Shown here: positions 6,407 through 14,338 of the stretch, one piece after another
Layout of the letters: every line of letters begins with the position of its first letter
Numbering within the stretch: position 1 is the first letter of the stretch
From: JBFWIW01 sp050253535
Lineage (GTDB): Bacteria > Bacillota > Clostridia > Oscillospirales > Oscillospiraceae
Reading direction: 5' to 3'
Assembly: GCA_050253535.1 (NCBI GenBank)
Contig: JBFWIW010000035.1
Span: 1 to 31,071 of the forward strand
DNA: 31,071 bases
The notes under the pieces: model-generated
The model's input: only the letters and a program-made list of their open reading frames with translations
The model's database searches: none
Told to the model about the DNA's origin: nothing
Made by a program: the position numbers and the translations under genes

Positions 6407-7585
6407 TTATTCAACACTTTCATTATTCTTCATATGGCCTGAGGAAAAAAGAACCATAAGCATGACCGCCGCCGTGAGCGATAGGGCCGACCCGAAGATA
6501 AACGGCGCAGGAGCGCCGAGAAGGTTCCAGAGAAGCCCCGCGATTACGCTTGCAGGAAGGAGCGCCACGCCGACAATGGTGGCCTGCAGCCCAAGCATAG
6601 TGCCCTTAAGATCAGGCGGGGATATCTCAGTAATCAGCGCCCGCTCCGCACCAGCCGTCATCGCGGTGTAAAACCCGTACAGCACAAACACTGCGATGAT
6701 AGTACCGGAATTTTTGGCAAAGGCAAAACCCAAATACACAGCGGCAAAGGCTAAGTAGCCGCCGACAAGAACAGTTTTTCTCCCTATCCTGTCGGATAGC
6801 CGTCCGAACGGTATGGACAGGAGCGCCGCAGCCAAATTGTACACAAAGTAGAGGAGAACGACGTTCGTGTCCGTAAAGCCGACGCTCTTGGCTCGCAGGA
6901 GCAAAAACGTATTTGAGGAATTGCCCAGTGTGAATATGAACGCCACCAAAAGATAAAGCTTGAGATTACGGTCTATGGACTTAAGTTTTTTCCAGAACGG
7001 CTCGCGATTTTTCACCTCGCGGGGCCCTTTTTTTTCTTTGACAAAGAGAAGCGCCACAAGTCCTATAACCGCTGGAACGGCCGATACGGCGAAAATATTT
7101 TTATATGTGAAACTGCCGAACGCGCCCGCCACAAGGAAATACGCGATTATGATCCCGGCGGCTGAGCCCGCCATGTCGAGAGCCTTGTGTAGTCCGAAGG
7201 CACTGCCCATTTTTCCGCCGGCTGCGCTCTCTCCGACCAACACGTCCCTGGGCGCAGTCCTCACGCCTTTTCCGATTCTGTCAATGACGCGCGCGGCTAG
7301 TACTCCCACCCAGGAGGATGCAAGTATAAGTGCGAACTTATAGACGAGTCCCGTAGAGTATCCAAAAAACGCCACCGGCTTTTTGTGTCGGTACCTGTCT
7401 GTCACATAGCCCGAAAACACCTTTAGAAGGCTCGCCGCGCTCTCCGCTATACCCTCTATGACGCCGACGAGGGCGGGTGTCGCACCGAAAGTTCCCGTCA
7501 GGTAAAGCGGTATGAGGGGATATACCATTTCTGAACTGAGATCGGAGAAAAAACTCACCAGCCCGAGCAGAAATATATTAAGCAA
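6407..7585 (-). CDS. Major facilitator superfamily transporter
   Basis: 392 residues, about 12 transmembrane helices, the normal size for a DHA1-type MFS carrier. The opening FFSDLSSEMVYPLIPLYLT and the cytoplasmic loop RVIDRIGKGVRTAPRDVLV between helices are characteristic of one broad family of uncharacterised MFS proteins. A second copy of the loop motif, GRLSDRIGRKTVL, falls in the C-terminal half. The frame starts at TTG 7585 with GGGG about 12 bases upstream; a somewhat different start is possible, but the first helix begins immediately, so little can be missing. It follows the P-type ATPase by 41 bp on the same strand and may share its transcript. Substrate not predictable. Confidence 0.88.
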   Translation of the reverse strand: MLNIFLLGLVSFFSDLSSEMVYPLIPLYLTGTFGATPALVGVIEGIAESAASLLKVFSGYVTDRYRHKKPVAFFGYSTGLVYKFALILASSWVGVLAARVIDRIGKGVRTAPRDVLVGESAAGGKMGSAFGLHKALDMAGSAAGIIIAYFLVAGAFGSFTYKNIFAVSAVPAVIGLVALLFVKEKKGPREVKNREPFWKKLKSIDRNLKLYLLVAFIFTLGNSSNTFLLLRAKSVGFTDTNVVLLYFVYNLAAALLSIPFGRLSDRIGRKTVLVGGYLAFAAVYLGFAFAKNSGTIIAVFVLYGFYTAMTAGAERALITEISPPDLKGTMLGLQATIVGVALLPASVIAGLLWNLLGAPAPFIFGSALSLTAAVMLMVLFSSGHMKNNESVE

Positions 7586-7626
7586 GACATCTTCATCCCC
7601 TTTGTGACCGGTTTATCACCGCCGGT

Positions 7627-10245
7627 TTATTTTTCGTGCTCTAACAACCCTATCGCCTTGGATATCTCCATAACAATAAGCGGCACAAAGGTGAGCGCAA
7701 GCGTAATTAAATATGCTCTTCCCGGCAGATAGATGAGTCCGAACGCAACGGATACGGGCGTCAACGTTACCAGCGCCACCATCAGAAGCGATACGAGACT
7801 GGCAAGGTTCAGATTTTTGTTGGTAAACACACCGATTTTAAAAAGAGAGTGAACCGAGCGCATGTTGAAGGCCTGCACCACCTGTGAGAGTGCGAGGACG
7901 ATAAACGCTGCCGTTCGTCCGCCCTCTACGGAGCCCGTCATGCGCTCGCCGGTGATGTACGCAAAGAGCGTAATGGCGGCAAACATACAGCCCTGTACAA
8001 TTACCCTTACGCCTAGGCCGTGTGCGAATATGCCCTCGCTCTTGGGCTTCGGTTTTTTGTCCATGACGTCCTTTTCTACTGCCTCCATGCCGAGGGCTAT
8101 GGCTGGAAGGCTGTCCGTCACAAGGTTTATCCACAGGAGCTGCATGGAGAGGAGCGGCGTCTTCTTCCAGATCATCATTGCCAGAAAAACCGTCAGAACC
8201 TCGCCGATGTTCGTGCCGAGCAGGTAGCCGACCACCTTCCTGATGTTTGCATAGATTCCGCGTCCCTCTCTCACGGCGTCGACTATGGTTGCGAAGTTGT
8301 CATCCGTTAGCGTCATATCAGAAGCGCCCTTGGCGACGTCGGTACCCGTTATGCCCATGGCGCATCCGATGTCCGCGGCCTTCAGGGCCGGCGCGTCGTT
8401 CACTCCGTCTCCCGTCATGGAGACGACCTCTCCGGCACGCTGCCACGCGCGTACTATCCGTATTTTATTCTCCGGCGAGACACGCGCGTAAACCGAGATT
8501 TTCCGAACGCGGGCATCGAGAGCCACGTCGTCCATCGCGTCAAGCTCATTACCGGTCACGGCCTCTCCGCCCTCGCCCAGTATTCCTAACTCGCGCGCTA
8601 TGGCGGAAGCGGTCACGACGTGGTCACCCGTTATCATGACGGGCTTTATTCCCGCGTGCAGGCATACCGCCACAGCCTCCCCAGCCTCCGGGCGGGGCGG
8701 GTCAATCATGCCGACGAGGCCCATGAAGGTAAGCCCATTTTCAATATCTTCAGGTTTCAGTTCCGAGGGAACGCGCTCAATTTCCCTGCAGGCCACGGCA
8801 AGAACGCGTAAAGCCTTGCGGCTCATTCGGTCATTTTCCTCCGACGCTCTGTTTATATCGCCTGATATGCATCGGGCCGCCAGGACGTCAAACGCGCCTT
8901 TTACAATGACGATGTTTTTGCCGTCTATTCGATTAACCGTCGTCATAAGCTTGCGGTCGGAATCGAACGGTATCTCCGCAATCCTCGGCGACTCTTCGTT
9001 CAAAACGCCCTGCTTCAGCCCGTTTATGAGCGCAGCCATGATTATGGAAGTTTCCGTAGGATCGCCGATGTGAATCGCCTTGCCGTCCTCATCAATGGAT
9101 ACGGAACCGTCACAGCAGAGCGTGCCGTACCGAAGGAGCTTTTTAATTTCGTCGGAAACGTTGGTCTCTATCGTTTCGGCGTCTTCAGCGCCGTCCACAT
9201 AGCCCTCGACAAGCGTCATGCGGTTCTGTGTGAGCGTCCCGGTCTTGTCCGAACAGATTACGGAAGCGCTGCCCAGAGTCTCGACGGCAGGCAGCCGCCG
9301 GATTATTGCGTTTTTCTTCACCATACGCTGTACACCAATGGAAAGGACAATGGTCACGATCGCAGGGAGCCCCTCCGGTATGGCGGAGACAGCCAGCGAC
9401 ACGGACGTCATGAACATCTCGAGTATGGGCAGACCGTCTATGAGGCCGACGACGAAGATGACGGCACACGCTGAGAGTGCAACGATACCCAGATATTTGC
9501 CGAGTTTTGCTAGCCTCCCCTGAAGCGGCGTCTGTCTGTTTTTCTCGTCCTCCAGCAGTCCCGCTATTTTGCCTATCTCGGTGTCCATTCCTGTCGCCGT
9601 AACTACTGCCGTCCCCGTCCCGTAGACTATGCTGCAGCCTGAAAAAAGCATGTTTACCCTGTCTCCGAGCGGAGTGTTGTCGCCGACGTCTGCACACGCG
9701 TTTTTCTCCGCCGGAACGGACTCGCCGGTCAGGGCCGATTCCTCCGACCTCAGGCTTGCAGAGCGGATGAGCCGCGCGTCCGCAGGGACAAAATCGCCCG
9801 CTTCGAGACGTATAACATCGCCGGGCACAAGGAGTTCTGCATCTATAATCTGCACCCTCCCGTCGCGAATGACGCGCGCCTGCGGGGCTGAAAGGCTCAT
9901 AAGCGCGTCGAGCGCCTTTTCAGCCTTGCTTTCCTGCAAAACGCCCATTGCGGCGTTCAGTATTACAATGAGCAATATAAGTCCGGGTTCGAAGAAACCG
10001 CCCGGTTCTCCCTCATAACAGGCAATGGTAAAAGAGACCGCGGCCGCCGCGATGAGTATCAGTATCATGACGTCCTTAAACTGCTCGAAAAAGCGCTGCA
10101 GGTTTGTCTTTCTCTTGCCCTCGCGGAGCTTGTTTTTTCCGATCACAGCGAGCTTTTCAGCCGCCGTCTCCGATGTCAGCCCCGTGTTTTCAGAGGTGTT
10201 TAGTTCCATCATAACTTCACTGAGCTTTCTTCCGTATGCTGTCAA
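7627..10245 (-). CDS. P-type Ca2+-translocating ATPase (type IIA/IIB)
   Basis: 872 residues from TTG 10245, chosen because AGAGGAGG lies 9 bases upstream. The frame stays open to 10485, but that part runs antisense to the TetR gene. Landmarks: TGES dephosphorylation loop (173-176), PEGLP in helix M4 (290-294, cation site), phosphorylated D333 in DKTGTLT, the nucleotide-domain KGAFDVL, MITGD and GDGVNDAPALK hinge motifs, and NLVTDSLPAIALGME in M6 with the cation-binding N and D. The C-terminal domain has the usual four extra helices. It pumps Ca2+ (possibly Mn2+) out of the cell. Length and PEGLP motif match bacterial SERCA/PMCA-like pumps. It is divergent from the TetR-family gene at 10391 and is followed by the MFS gene. 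Confidence 0.93.
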   Translation of the reverse strand: MTAYGRKLSEVMMELNTSENTGLTSETAAEKLAVIGKNKLREGKRKTNLQRFFEQFKDVMILILIAAAAVSFTIACYEGEPGGFFEPGLILLIVILNAAMGVLQESKAEKALDALMSLSAPQARVIRDGRVQIIDAELLVPGDVIRLEAGDFVPADARLIRSASLRSEESALTGESVPAEKNACADVGDNTPLGDRVNMLFSGCSIVYGTGTAVVTATGMDTEIGKIAGLLEDEKNRQTPLQGRLAKLGKYLGIVALSACAVIFVVGLIDGLPILEMFMTSVSLAVSAIPEGLPAIVTIVLSIGVQRMVKKNAIIRRLPAVETLGSASVICSDKTGTLTQNRMTLVEGYVDGAEDAETIETNVSDEIKKLLRYGTLCCDGSVSIDEDGKAIHIGDPTETSIIMAALINGLKQGVLNEESPRIAEIPFDSDRKLMTTVNRIDGKNIVIVKGAFDVLAARCISGDINRASEENDRMSRKALRVLAVACREIERVPSELKPEDIENGLTFMGLVGMIDPPRPEAGEAVAVCLHAGIKPVMITGDHVVTASAIARELGILGEGGEAVTGNELDAMDDVALDARVRKISVYARVSPENKIRIVRAWQRAGEVVSMTGDGVNDAPALKAADIGCAMGITGTDVAKGASDMTLTDDNFATIVDAVREGRGIYANIRKVVGYLLGTNIGEVLTVFLAMMIWKKTPLLSMQLLWINLVTDSLPAIALGMEAVEKDVMDKKPKPKSEGIFAHGLGVRVIVQGCMFAAITLFAYITGERMTGSVEGGRTAAFIVLALSQVVQAFNMRSVHSLFKIGVFTNKNLNLASLVSLLMVALVTLTPVSVAFGLIYLPGRAYLITLALTFVPLIVMEISKAIGLLEHEK

Positions 10246-10312
10246 GCGGATATTCCTCCTCTTTTCTCTTATCATTAGCCATGCTGTGCGCATACGCATG
10301 TATTTGTTATGA

Positions 10313-10341
10313 TTGATTTTATTGATAAAAAACAATATAAT
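10313..10341 (+). promoter_or_regulatory. Promoter of the TetR-family gene
   Basis: TTGATT (10313-10318), 17-bp spacer, perfect TATAAT (10336-10341). Transcription would start near 10348, about 40 bases before the ATG. Confidence 0.75.
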
Positions 10342-10390
10342 GAGTTGAATATTTAGAATATGCCGCACCCCAAATGGAGGTGATTTCGCC

Positions 10391-10942
10391 ATGCCGGACT
10401 CCGGAATAACTAAAAAAGCGCTCGCCGCAGCGATGAAGGAACTCATGCGCGAGCTCCCCTTTTCAAAAATAAATATAGGCAACATCTGCGATAAGTGCTG
10501 TATGAACCGAAAAAGCTTTTATTACCATTTCCGGGACAAGTATGATCTTGTAAACTGGATATTTTATAACGAATTCGTATCGGCAGTGCAGAAAAGGGAT
10601 TATGACAACGGATGGGAATTCCTCGTCCATATCTGCAGGTATTTTTACGAAAACCGCCGTTTTTATATAAACGCTCTCATGGTTGAAGGGCAAAACTCCT
10701 TCCGGGACTATTTCCGCGAAATATTAAAGCCCCTGATACTGGGTTATCTTAAGGAGGACTGCTCCGAAAGTGAGAATCCCGATTTTTTTTCCATGTTCTT
10801 CACTGACGCGATTTTGGCCGCCATTATGCGCTGGCTCCCGTCCTCTCCATGTATGCCGCCGGACGAGTTTGTCGCCCTAATGAAATCCTCCGTGGAGGGT
10901 ATCGCCAAAAAAATCGTGGAAGACATCAAGAGTGAAAAATAA
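10391..10942 (+). CDS. TetR/AcrR-family regulator, DhaS-like
   Basis: 183 residues. The N-terminal helix-turn-helix is KKALAAAMKELMRELPFSKINIGNICDKCCMNRKSFYYHFRDKYDLVNWIF, where the unusual RKSFYYHF recognition helix and following DKYDLV are typical of the DhaS-like branch of TetR proteins. The C-terminal part (residues ~65-180) is all-helical and contains MVEGQNSFRDYF and a C-terminal segment of the TetR_C_7/8 type. TGGAGGTGA lies 8 bases before the ATG. It is divergent from the Ca2+ ATPase, so local control of the pump/MFS pair is a reasonable guess; no ligand can be named. Confidence 0.88.
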   Translation: MPDSGITKKALAAAMKELMRELPFSKINIGNICDKCCMNRKSFYYHFRDKYDLVNWIFYNEFVSAVQKRDYDNGWEFLVHICRYFYENRRFYINALMVEGQNSFRDYFREILKPLILGYLKEDCSESENPDFFSMFFTDAILAAIMRWLPSSPCMPPDEFVALMKSSVEGIAKKIVEDIKSEK

Positions 10943-10956
10943 ATTGTTACATAGAC

Positions 10957-10974
10957 CCCGCCGTTTTCGGCGGG
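10957..10974 (+). terminator. Hairpin terminator after TetR-family gene
   Basis: CCCGCCG-TTTT-CGGCGGG followed by AACATTTTATTTC. It lies 14 bp after the TetR stop and just inside the convergent boundary with the unknown gene ending at 10981, so it may act in both directions. Confidence 0.75.
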
Positions 10975-10980
10975 AACATT

Positions 10981-12006
10981 TTATTTCTTTTTCGGGGCAG
11001 CTGTTTGCAGGATCTCTTTTACCGCAGTTCGCCGCAGGTTCAGCTTGTCATCGCACGCCCGGCCTTCGAATGTCAATAGCTGCCCGTCCCCATCAAACAT
11101 TACTGAACACGCATCATCAGAAATTATCCTGTCGATATACATTATGTCTGAGATCACGTCCATAAGGAAAAGCGGATACTTTTGTTCTGCACGCACTCGC
11201 CTCACATAACTGCAGACGGCATCTCGAGTACGTGCCCCGGCGTCACTTCCCGCTATTAGAAACGCAAATGTGCCCGTCTCGGGCGCAACCCTCTGAATCC
11301 AGGAGTCTGACAGTATATCACCTGTCATTTTATCATCATATATAGAGTATACCGCATACAGGAGTTTTTCTCTGCGCATAAGGGCCGTGCTTGCCGCGAA
11401 ACCGGCGGAATCCGCCGAGACTGCAATCATCAGGTTTTTATAGTTTGTCAGGTCATCCGCCGCTCTCTCGCCGATGTCTCCTCCGTATATAAAAAGGACG
11501 AAGGCGCAGTCGGAATATTTTTTAAAAAGCCCGGATATCAGCTTTTCCATGTTCGGCAGACATATGATAACATAACAATAGACTCCGAGCTCCCTGAACT
11601 GTGATATGGCGGCATCCACCTCGTCTACGGACATGTCCCCGCTTCGTCCGCTCAGTTTGAACGCTGCCGTCCACGGTATATTGAAGCCTTCTCTCTGTTC
11701 GTTCTCACGTATGCTTGCGGCACCCAGCGTACAGCCGTTGTAACCTAGATTTATCCCAAAGGTCTTTATCGTCTCGTGATCAACGGTAGATACGATTTTT
11801 CCAGCAAGTGGGTAATAAGCGCTCTCCCTGTTTTTCAGTATGGCCCCCATCATATCAAAAAAATACTGCTGAAATCTACCGCATACAAAATTTTGGCCAA
11901 GTTCGACCAGATTCCTGACGCTGCGTTCAGTATCGTTTTCTATATCGTTTATGGCCTTTTCAACCGTTGTCCTGATTATTTGCCTCGTGACATCCGCTTT
12001 ATTCAT
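10981..12006 (-). CDS. Unrecognised 341-residue protein
   Basis: Start at ATG 12006, with GGGAGGAGG seven bases upstream; a GTG 18 bases earlier would only add a run of glycines encoded by the ribosome binding site itself. No signal peptide or membrane helix. Residues ~1-60 are helical (VEKAINDIENDTERSVRNLVELG). A centrally conserved-looking stretch, FGINLGYNGCTLGAASIREN followed by GFNIPW, leads into alternating beta/alpha segments (GVYCYVIICLPN, CAFVLFIYGGDIGE, NLMIAVSADSAG, GTFAFLIAGSD, KYPLFLMDVISDIMYIDRII) reminiscent of a TIM-barrel or Rossmann-like fold. No radical-SAM CxxxCxxC motif. The C terminus ends in a Lys-rich tail. Upstream on the same strand is a TetR-family gene with its own terminator. 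Function unknown. Confidence 0.8.
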   Translation of the reverse strand: MNKADVTRQIIRTTVEKAINDIENDTERSVRNLVELGQNFVCGRFQQYFFDMMGAILKNRESAYYPLAGKIVSTVDHETIKTFGINLGYNGCTLGAASIRENEQREGFNIPWTAAFKLSGRSGDMSVDEVDAAISQFRELGVYCYVIICLPNMEKLISGLFKKYSDCAFVLFIYGGDIGERAADDLTNYKNLMIAVSADSAGFAASTALMRREKLLYAVYSIYDDKMTGDILSDSWIQRVAPETGTFAFLIAGSDAGARTRDAVCSYVRRVRAEQKYPLFLMDVISDIMYIDRIISDDACSVMFDGDGQLLTFEGRACDDKLNLRRTAVKEILQTAAPKKK

Positions 12007-12118
12007 TCCTCCGCCTCCTCCCACAGGTTTTAACGGTGAGATATTATCCTATTCCCGCGTTATTATAAAGGGACAGTTTCATATATATGTCTAACACAGC
12101 TTAAAGCATTTTTTGTAC

Positions 12119-12153
12119 TAAAAAAGGGCAGCGGTCAAGACCGTTGCCCTTTT
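12119..12153 (-). terminator. Terminator overlapping the end of the second TetR gene
   Basis: On the minus strand AAAAGGGCAACGGTC-TT-GACCGCTGCCCTTTTT forms a long stem with one internal mismatch and a run of T. The 5' arm overlaps the last codons and stop (12135-12137) of the regulator gene. Confidence 0.8.
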
Positions 12154-12791
12154 GCATCATTTTCGTCTATTTTTGGCTGAAGTGTGACCGAAGCAATCTG
12201 TATAAAGGCATCGACATATTTTTGGGGCGGTATTTGCTCCTCTATTTCCTTGCTCGTATAAATAATTGATATCCGCTGTAAAAGGCCTTTATAAGCGAGC
12301 GTCAGAAAATTTAGCGCAGTTTCTTCATACGTATCCGAACAGATAGACCCGTCTGCAATACCCTTTAAGAAAGACTTTTTAAGTCTTTCTTTGACATAAC
12401 TGTAATACGCAGCCTGCTGATTATAACCGTGCTTGGAAAAATACACTTCAAATTCCGTTAGGCTGTTTACTGCGTGGGGGTCATTGCTGGCAAACCTGGC
12501 ACGAAGCAGGAGTATATCAATCACCTGTTCAAATCCGGTCTTTTTATCAAACTCTTCGGAATCGACATATTCCCGCAATTCAATATACGGCTCTTCAAGC
12601 ATGACCAGGGTGACATTTCGGATGAGATTATCCTTTGTTCCGAAATAGCGCTGTATCGAACGGGCGGACACACCGGCCCTTTTTGCAATGAGCGTAAGCG
12701 TGGTCGCCTCGATTCCGAATTCCTTGAAACAGGCTGCCGCTTGTTCCAACACGTTTCTGACGTTCCGCTCCCTCAGTTCTTCATTTGGCAT
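12135..12791 (-). CDS. TetR-family transcriptional regulator
   Basis: 218 residues from ATG 12791, which has TGGAGG seven bases upstream; the longer frame to 12821 would put the ribosome binding site inside the gene. Canonical TetR DNA-binding domain: NVLEQAAACFKEFGIEATTLTLIAKRAGVSARSIQRYFGTKDNLI, residues ~13-60. The C-terminal ligand domain is helical and not assignable to a named subfamily. It carries its own promoter (12831-12859) and terminator. Neighbours are the unknown 341-residue gene downstream and the divergent pst operon 527 bp upstream; which one it controls cannot be told. Confidence 0.9.
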   Translation of the reverse strand: MPNEELRERNVRNVLEQAAACFKEFGIEATTLTLIAKRAGVSARSIQRYFGTKDNLIRNVTLVMLEEPYIELREYVDSEEFDKKTGFEQVIDILLLRARFASNDPHAVNSLTEFEVYFSKHGYNQQAAYYSYVKERLKKSFLKGIADGSICSDTYEETALNFLTLAYKGLLQRISIIYTSKEIEEQIPPQKYVDAFIQIASVTLQPKIDENDAKGQRS

Positions 12792-12830
12792 ATAGTGCCT
12801 CCATGGTAAGGTTTTCCTCAACCGTTTGAT

Positions 12831-12859
12831 ATTATAATTAAATTTGCGCCATATTTCAA
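12831..12859 (-). promoter_or_regulatory. Promoter of the second TetR gene
   Basis: Minus strand TTGAAA (complement of 12854-12859), 17-bp spacer, perfect TATAAT (complement of 12831-12836). Confidence 0.75.
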
Positions 12860-12943
12860 GATTATTTTGGCATTAATTCCTTAAAATAACACATATTTAC
12901 ACAATTTGTATATTATTTAGTTATAAATTAAATCACAATTGTA

Positions 12944-12982
12944 AATTTGTACAGAATGATCCTTCAACGGATAGTACAAATT
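12944..12982. repeat. Nested inverted repeat in tetR-pst intergenic region
   Basis: Outer arms AATTTGTAC (12944-12952) and GTACAAATT (12974-12982) enclose an inner hairpin ATCC-TTCAAC-GGAT (12959-12972). No T tract follows, so it is not a terminator. It could be an operator for the nearby TetR protein or a structured RNA element. Confidence 0.55.
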
Positions 12983-12999
12983 ATAGAGAACTATTTGCT

Positions 13000-13150
13000 A
13001 TATCATAATATTGTTAATATTAATATTCCCTGAAACGGCAAGACAAGACAAGCCGCCTGATTCCCCAGATGCAAAATCAGGGAGCTTATCTTTTTGTTAC
13101 TGATGGCTATACTAAAAGCAGTGGTGATCCGATGTGGCCGCCACTGTTTT
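13000..13150 (+). other. Non-coding stretch with two hairpins ahead of pst
   Basis: This part of the 527-bp gap shows no convincing gene. It holds CCTGATT...AAATCAGG (about 13056-13081) and CAGTGG...CCACTG followed by TTTTCGTTT (about 13121-13153), the latter terminator-like on the plus strand. Its transcript of origin is unclear; it may be a remnant or a small RNA. Confidence 0.35.
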
Positions 13151-13179
13151 CGTTTATAATCCGATAAATAACAAACCTA

Positions 13180-13208
13180 TTGCGTAATGCAGATGTAAAA
13201 TGTATAAT
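13180..13208 (+). promoter_or_regulatory. Candidate promoter of the pst operon
   Basis: TTGCGT (13180-13185), 17-bp spacer, perfect TATAAT (13203-13208), about 105 bases before the pstS ATG. Confidence 0.55.
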
Positions 13209-13226
13209 CCGGCTTTTTTACATAGA

Positions 13227-13271
13227 TTTAACATTACCGCGCTTTTTCATTTAACCCCGGCACTTTATCAT
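13227..13271 (+). promoter_or_regulatory. Possible Pho boxes
   Basis: TTTAAC occurs at 13227 and 13250 (23 bp apart) and CTTTTTCAT/CTTTATCAT at 13242 and 13263 (21 bp apart), i.e. about two helical turns, as expected for tandem PhoP/PhoB half-sites. A TATAGG (13276-13281) could be a -10 driven by them. The match is loose. Confidence 0.3.
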
Positions 13272-13318
13272 AAGTTATAGGATTAAGTGAAACAATAATA
13301 AAAAAGGAGAAAAATGAA

Positions 13319-14203
13319 ATGAAAAAGCTTTTAATTCTTGCACTTGCGGCCGCTATATCGGTCTTTTCCCTTGCCGGATGCGGAGGAAATAGCTCCGGCA
13401 GCACGAAAACTTTCGACAGTTCGGAAAGCATCGGAGTAATATCGCGTGAACCCGGCAGCGGCACCAGAGGCGCATTTATTGAACTCTTCGGAATTGAGCA
13501 GAAAAATGAAGCGGGCGAAAAGGTTGACCATACAACGGCTGAAGCTGCCGTGACCAACAGCACCTCCGTTATGATGACTACCGTAAGCGGCGACCTCTAT
13601 TCTATCGGTTATATTTCACTCGGTTCTCTGAACGACACGGTAAAGGCCATAAAAATCGACGGCGCAGAGGCGACTGTTGATAACATCAAAAGCGGAAATT
13701 ACAAAATATCCCGTCCCTTCAATATTGCAACCAAGGGTACACTCTCAGCCGTGGCACAGGACTTTGTAGACTTTATCATGAGCGCGGACGGTCAGGCTGT
13801 CATTGAGGACAACGGGTATATCTCGGTATCCGACTCACCGGCATATTCCGGCTCCGCATCCTCCGGTAAAATAGTTGTCGCGGGATCCTCCTCCGTCACC
13901 CCTGTTATGGAGAAACTCAAAGAGGCATATATCGTAAAGAATCCTAATGTTGAGATTGAGGTACAGCAGAGCGACTCATCCACCGGAATGACAAATGCCA
14001 TAGAGGACATCTGCGACATAGGAATGGCCTCACGGGAGCTTAAGGACAGCGAAATTGAGAAGGGCCTCACGCCCACTGTCATAGCAATGGATGGAATAGC
14101 GGTTATTGTGAACAACGACAACCCCACGGATAATCTGTCAAGCGAGACCGTTCTGGCCATCTATACCGGTGAGTGCACCACATGGGATCAGGCGGCAGCC
14201 TGA
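13319..14203 (+). CDS. pstS: Phosphate-binding lipoprotein PstS with swapped halves
   Basis: 294 residues. Lipoprotein signal with lipobox LAGC, C21 as the lipid-anchored residue. Residues ~35-170 contain what in ordinary PstS is the C-terminal half: ISREPGSGTRGAF, AVTNSTSVMMTTV, IGYISLGSLNDTVKA, SRPFNI, and FVDFIMSADGQAVIEDNGYI. Residues ~180-294 contain what is ordinarily the N-terminal half: GKIVVAGSSSVTPVMEKL, DSSTGMTNAIEDICDIGMASREL, MDGIAVIVNNDNPTDNLS, and finally IYTGECTTWDQ. All phosphate-contacting motifs are present, so the fold is probably intact but circularly permuted. It captures phosphate outside the membrane for PstCAB. First gene of a seven-gene unit; a hairpin separates it from pstC. 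Confidence 0.93.
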   Translation: MKKLLILALAAAISVFSLAGCGGNSSGSTKTFDSSESIGVISREPGSGTRGAFIELFGIEQKNEAGEKVDHTTAEAAVTNSTSVMMTTVSGDLYSIGYISLGSLNDTVKAIKIDGAEATVDNIKSGNYKISRPFNIATKGTLSAVAQDFVDFIMSADGQAVIEDNGYISVSDSPAYSGSASSGKIVVAGSSSVTPVMEKLKEAYIVKNPNVEIEVQQSDSSTGMTNAIEDICDIGMASRELKDSEIEKGLTPTVIAMDGIAVIVNNDNPTDNLSSETVLAIYTGECTTWDQAAA

Positions 14204-14220
14204 CGGCAATCGGAAAGAAA

Positions 14221-14245
14221 GGGACGTGGATAATTGCCGCGTCCC
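14221..14245 (+). terminator. Attenuator-like hairpin between pstS and pstC
   Basis: GGGACG and CGTCCC arms, extended by GG/CC around a short loop, lie 18 bases after the pstS stop. There is no T tract, so partial termination or 3'-end protection of the pstS message is more likely than a full stop. The binding protein of such systems is usually needed in excess over the permease. Confidence 0.5.
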
Positions 14246-14338
14246 CATTCCCCCGAAGGGCGAGGGGCTCTCAATGCGACCAGGTTTATACGCATCGGCA
14301 GCGCCCCTGCCTATGTAATATTCAAGGAGGCGGCTCAA

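Noticed and set aside
10280..10300. CATGC...GCATG inverted repeat as a TetR operator
   Set aside because: Arms are only 5 bp with an asymmetric 11-bp centre; too weak to call as a feature.
10246..10485. N-terminal extension of the P-type ATPase to 10485
   Set aside because: It runs antisense to the TetR gene start; an ideal ribosome site supports TTG 10245.
13056..13153. Possible riboswitch ahead of pstS
   Set aside because: Two hairpins are visible but no known aptamer core was recognised, so it is listed only as a non-coding stretch.
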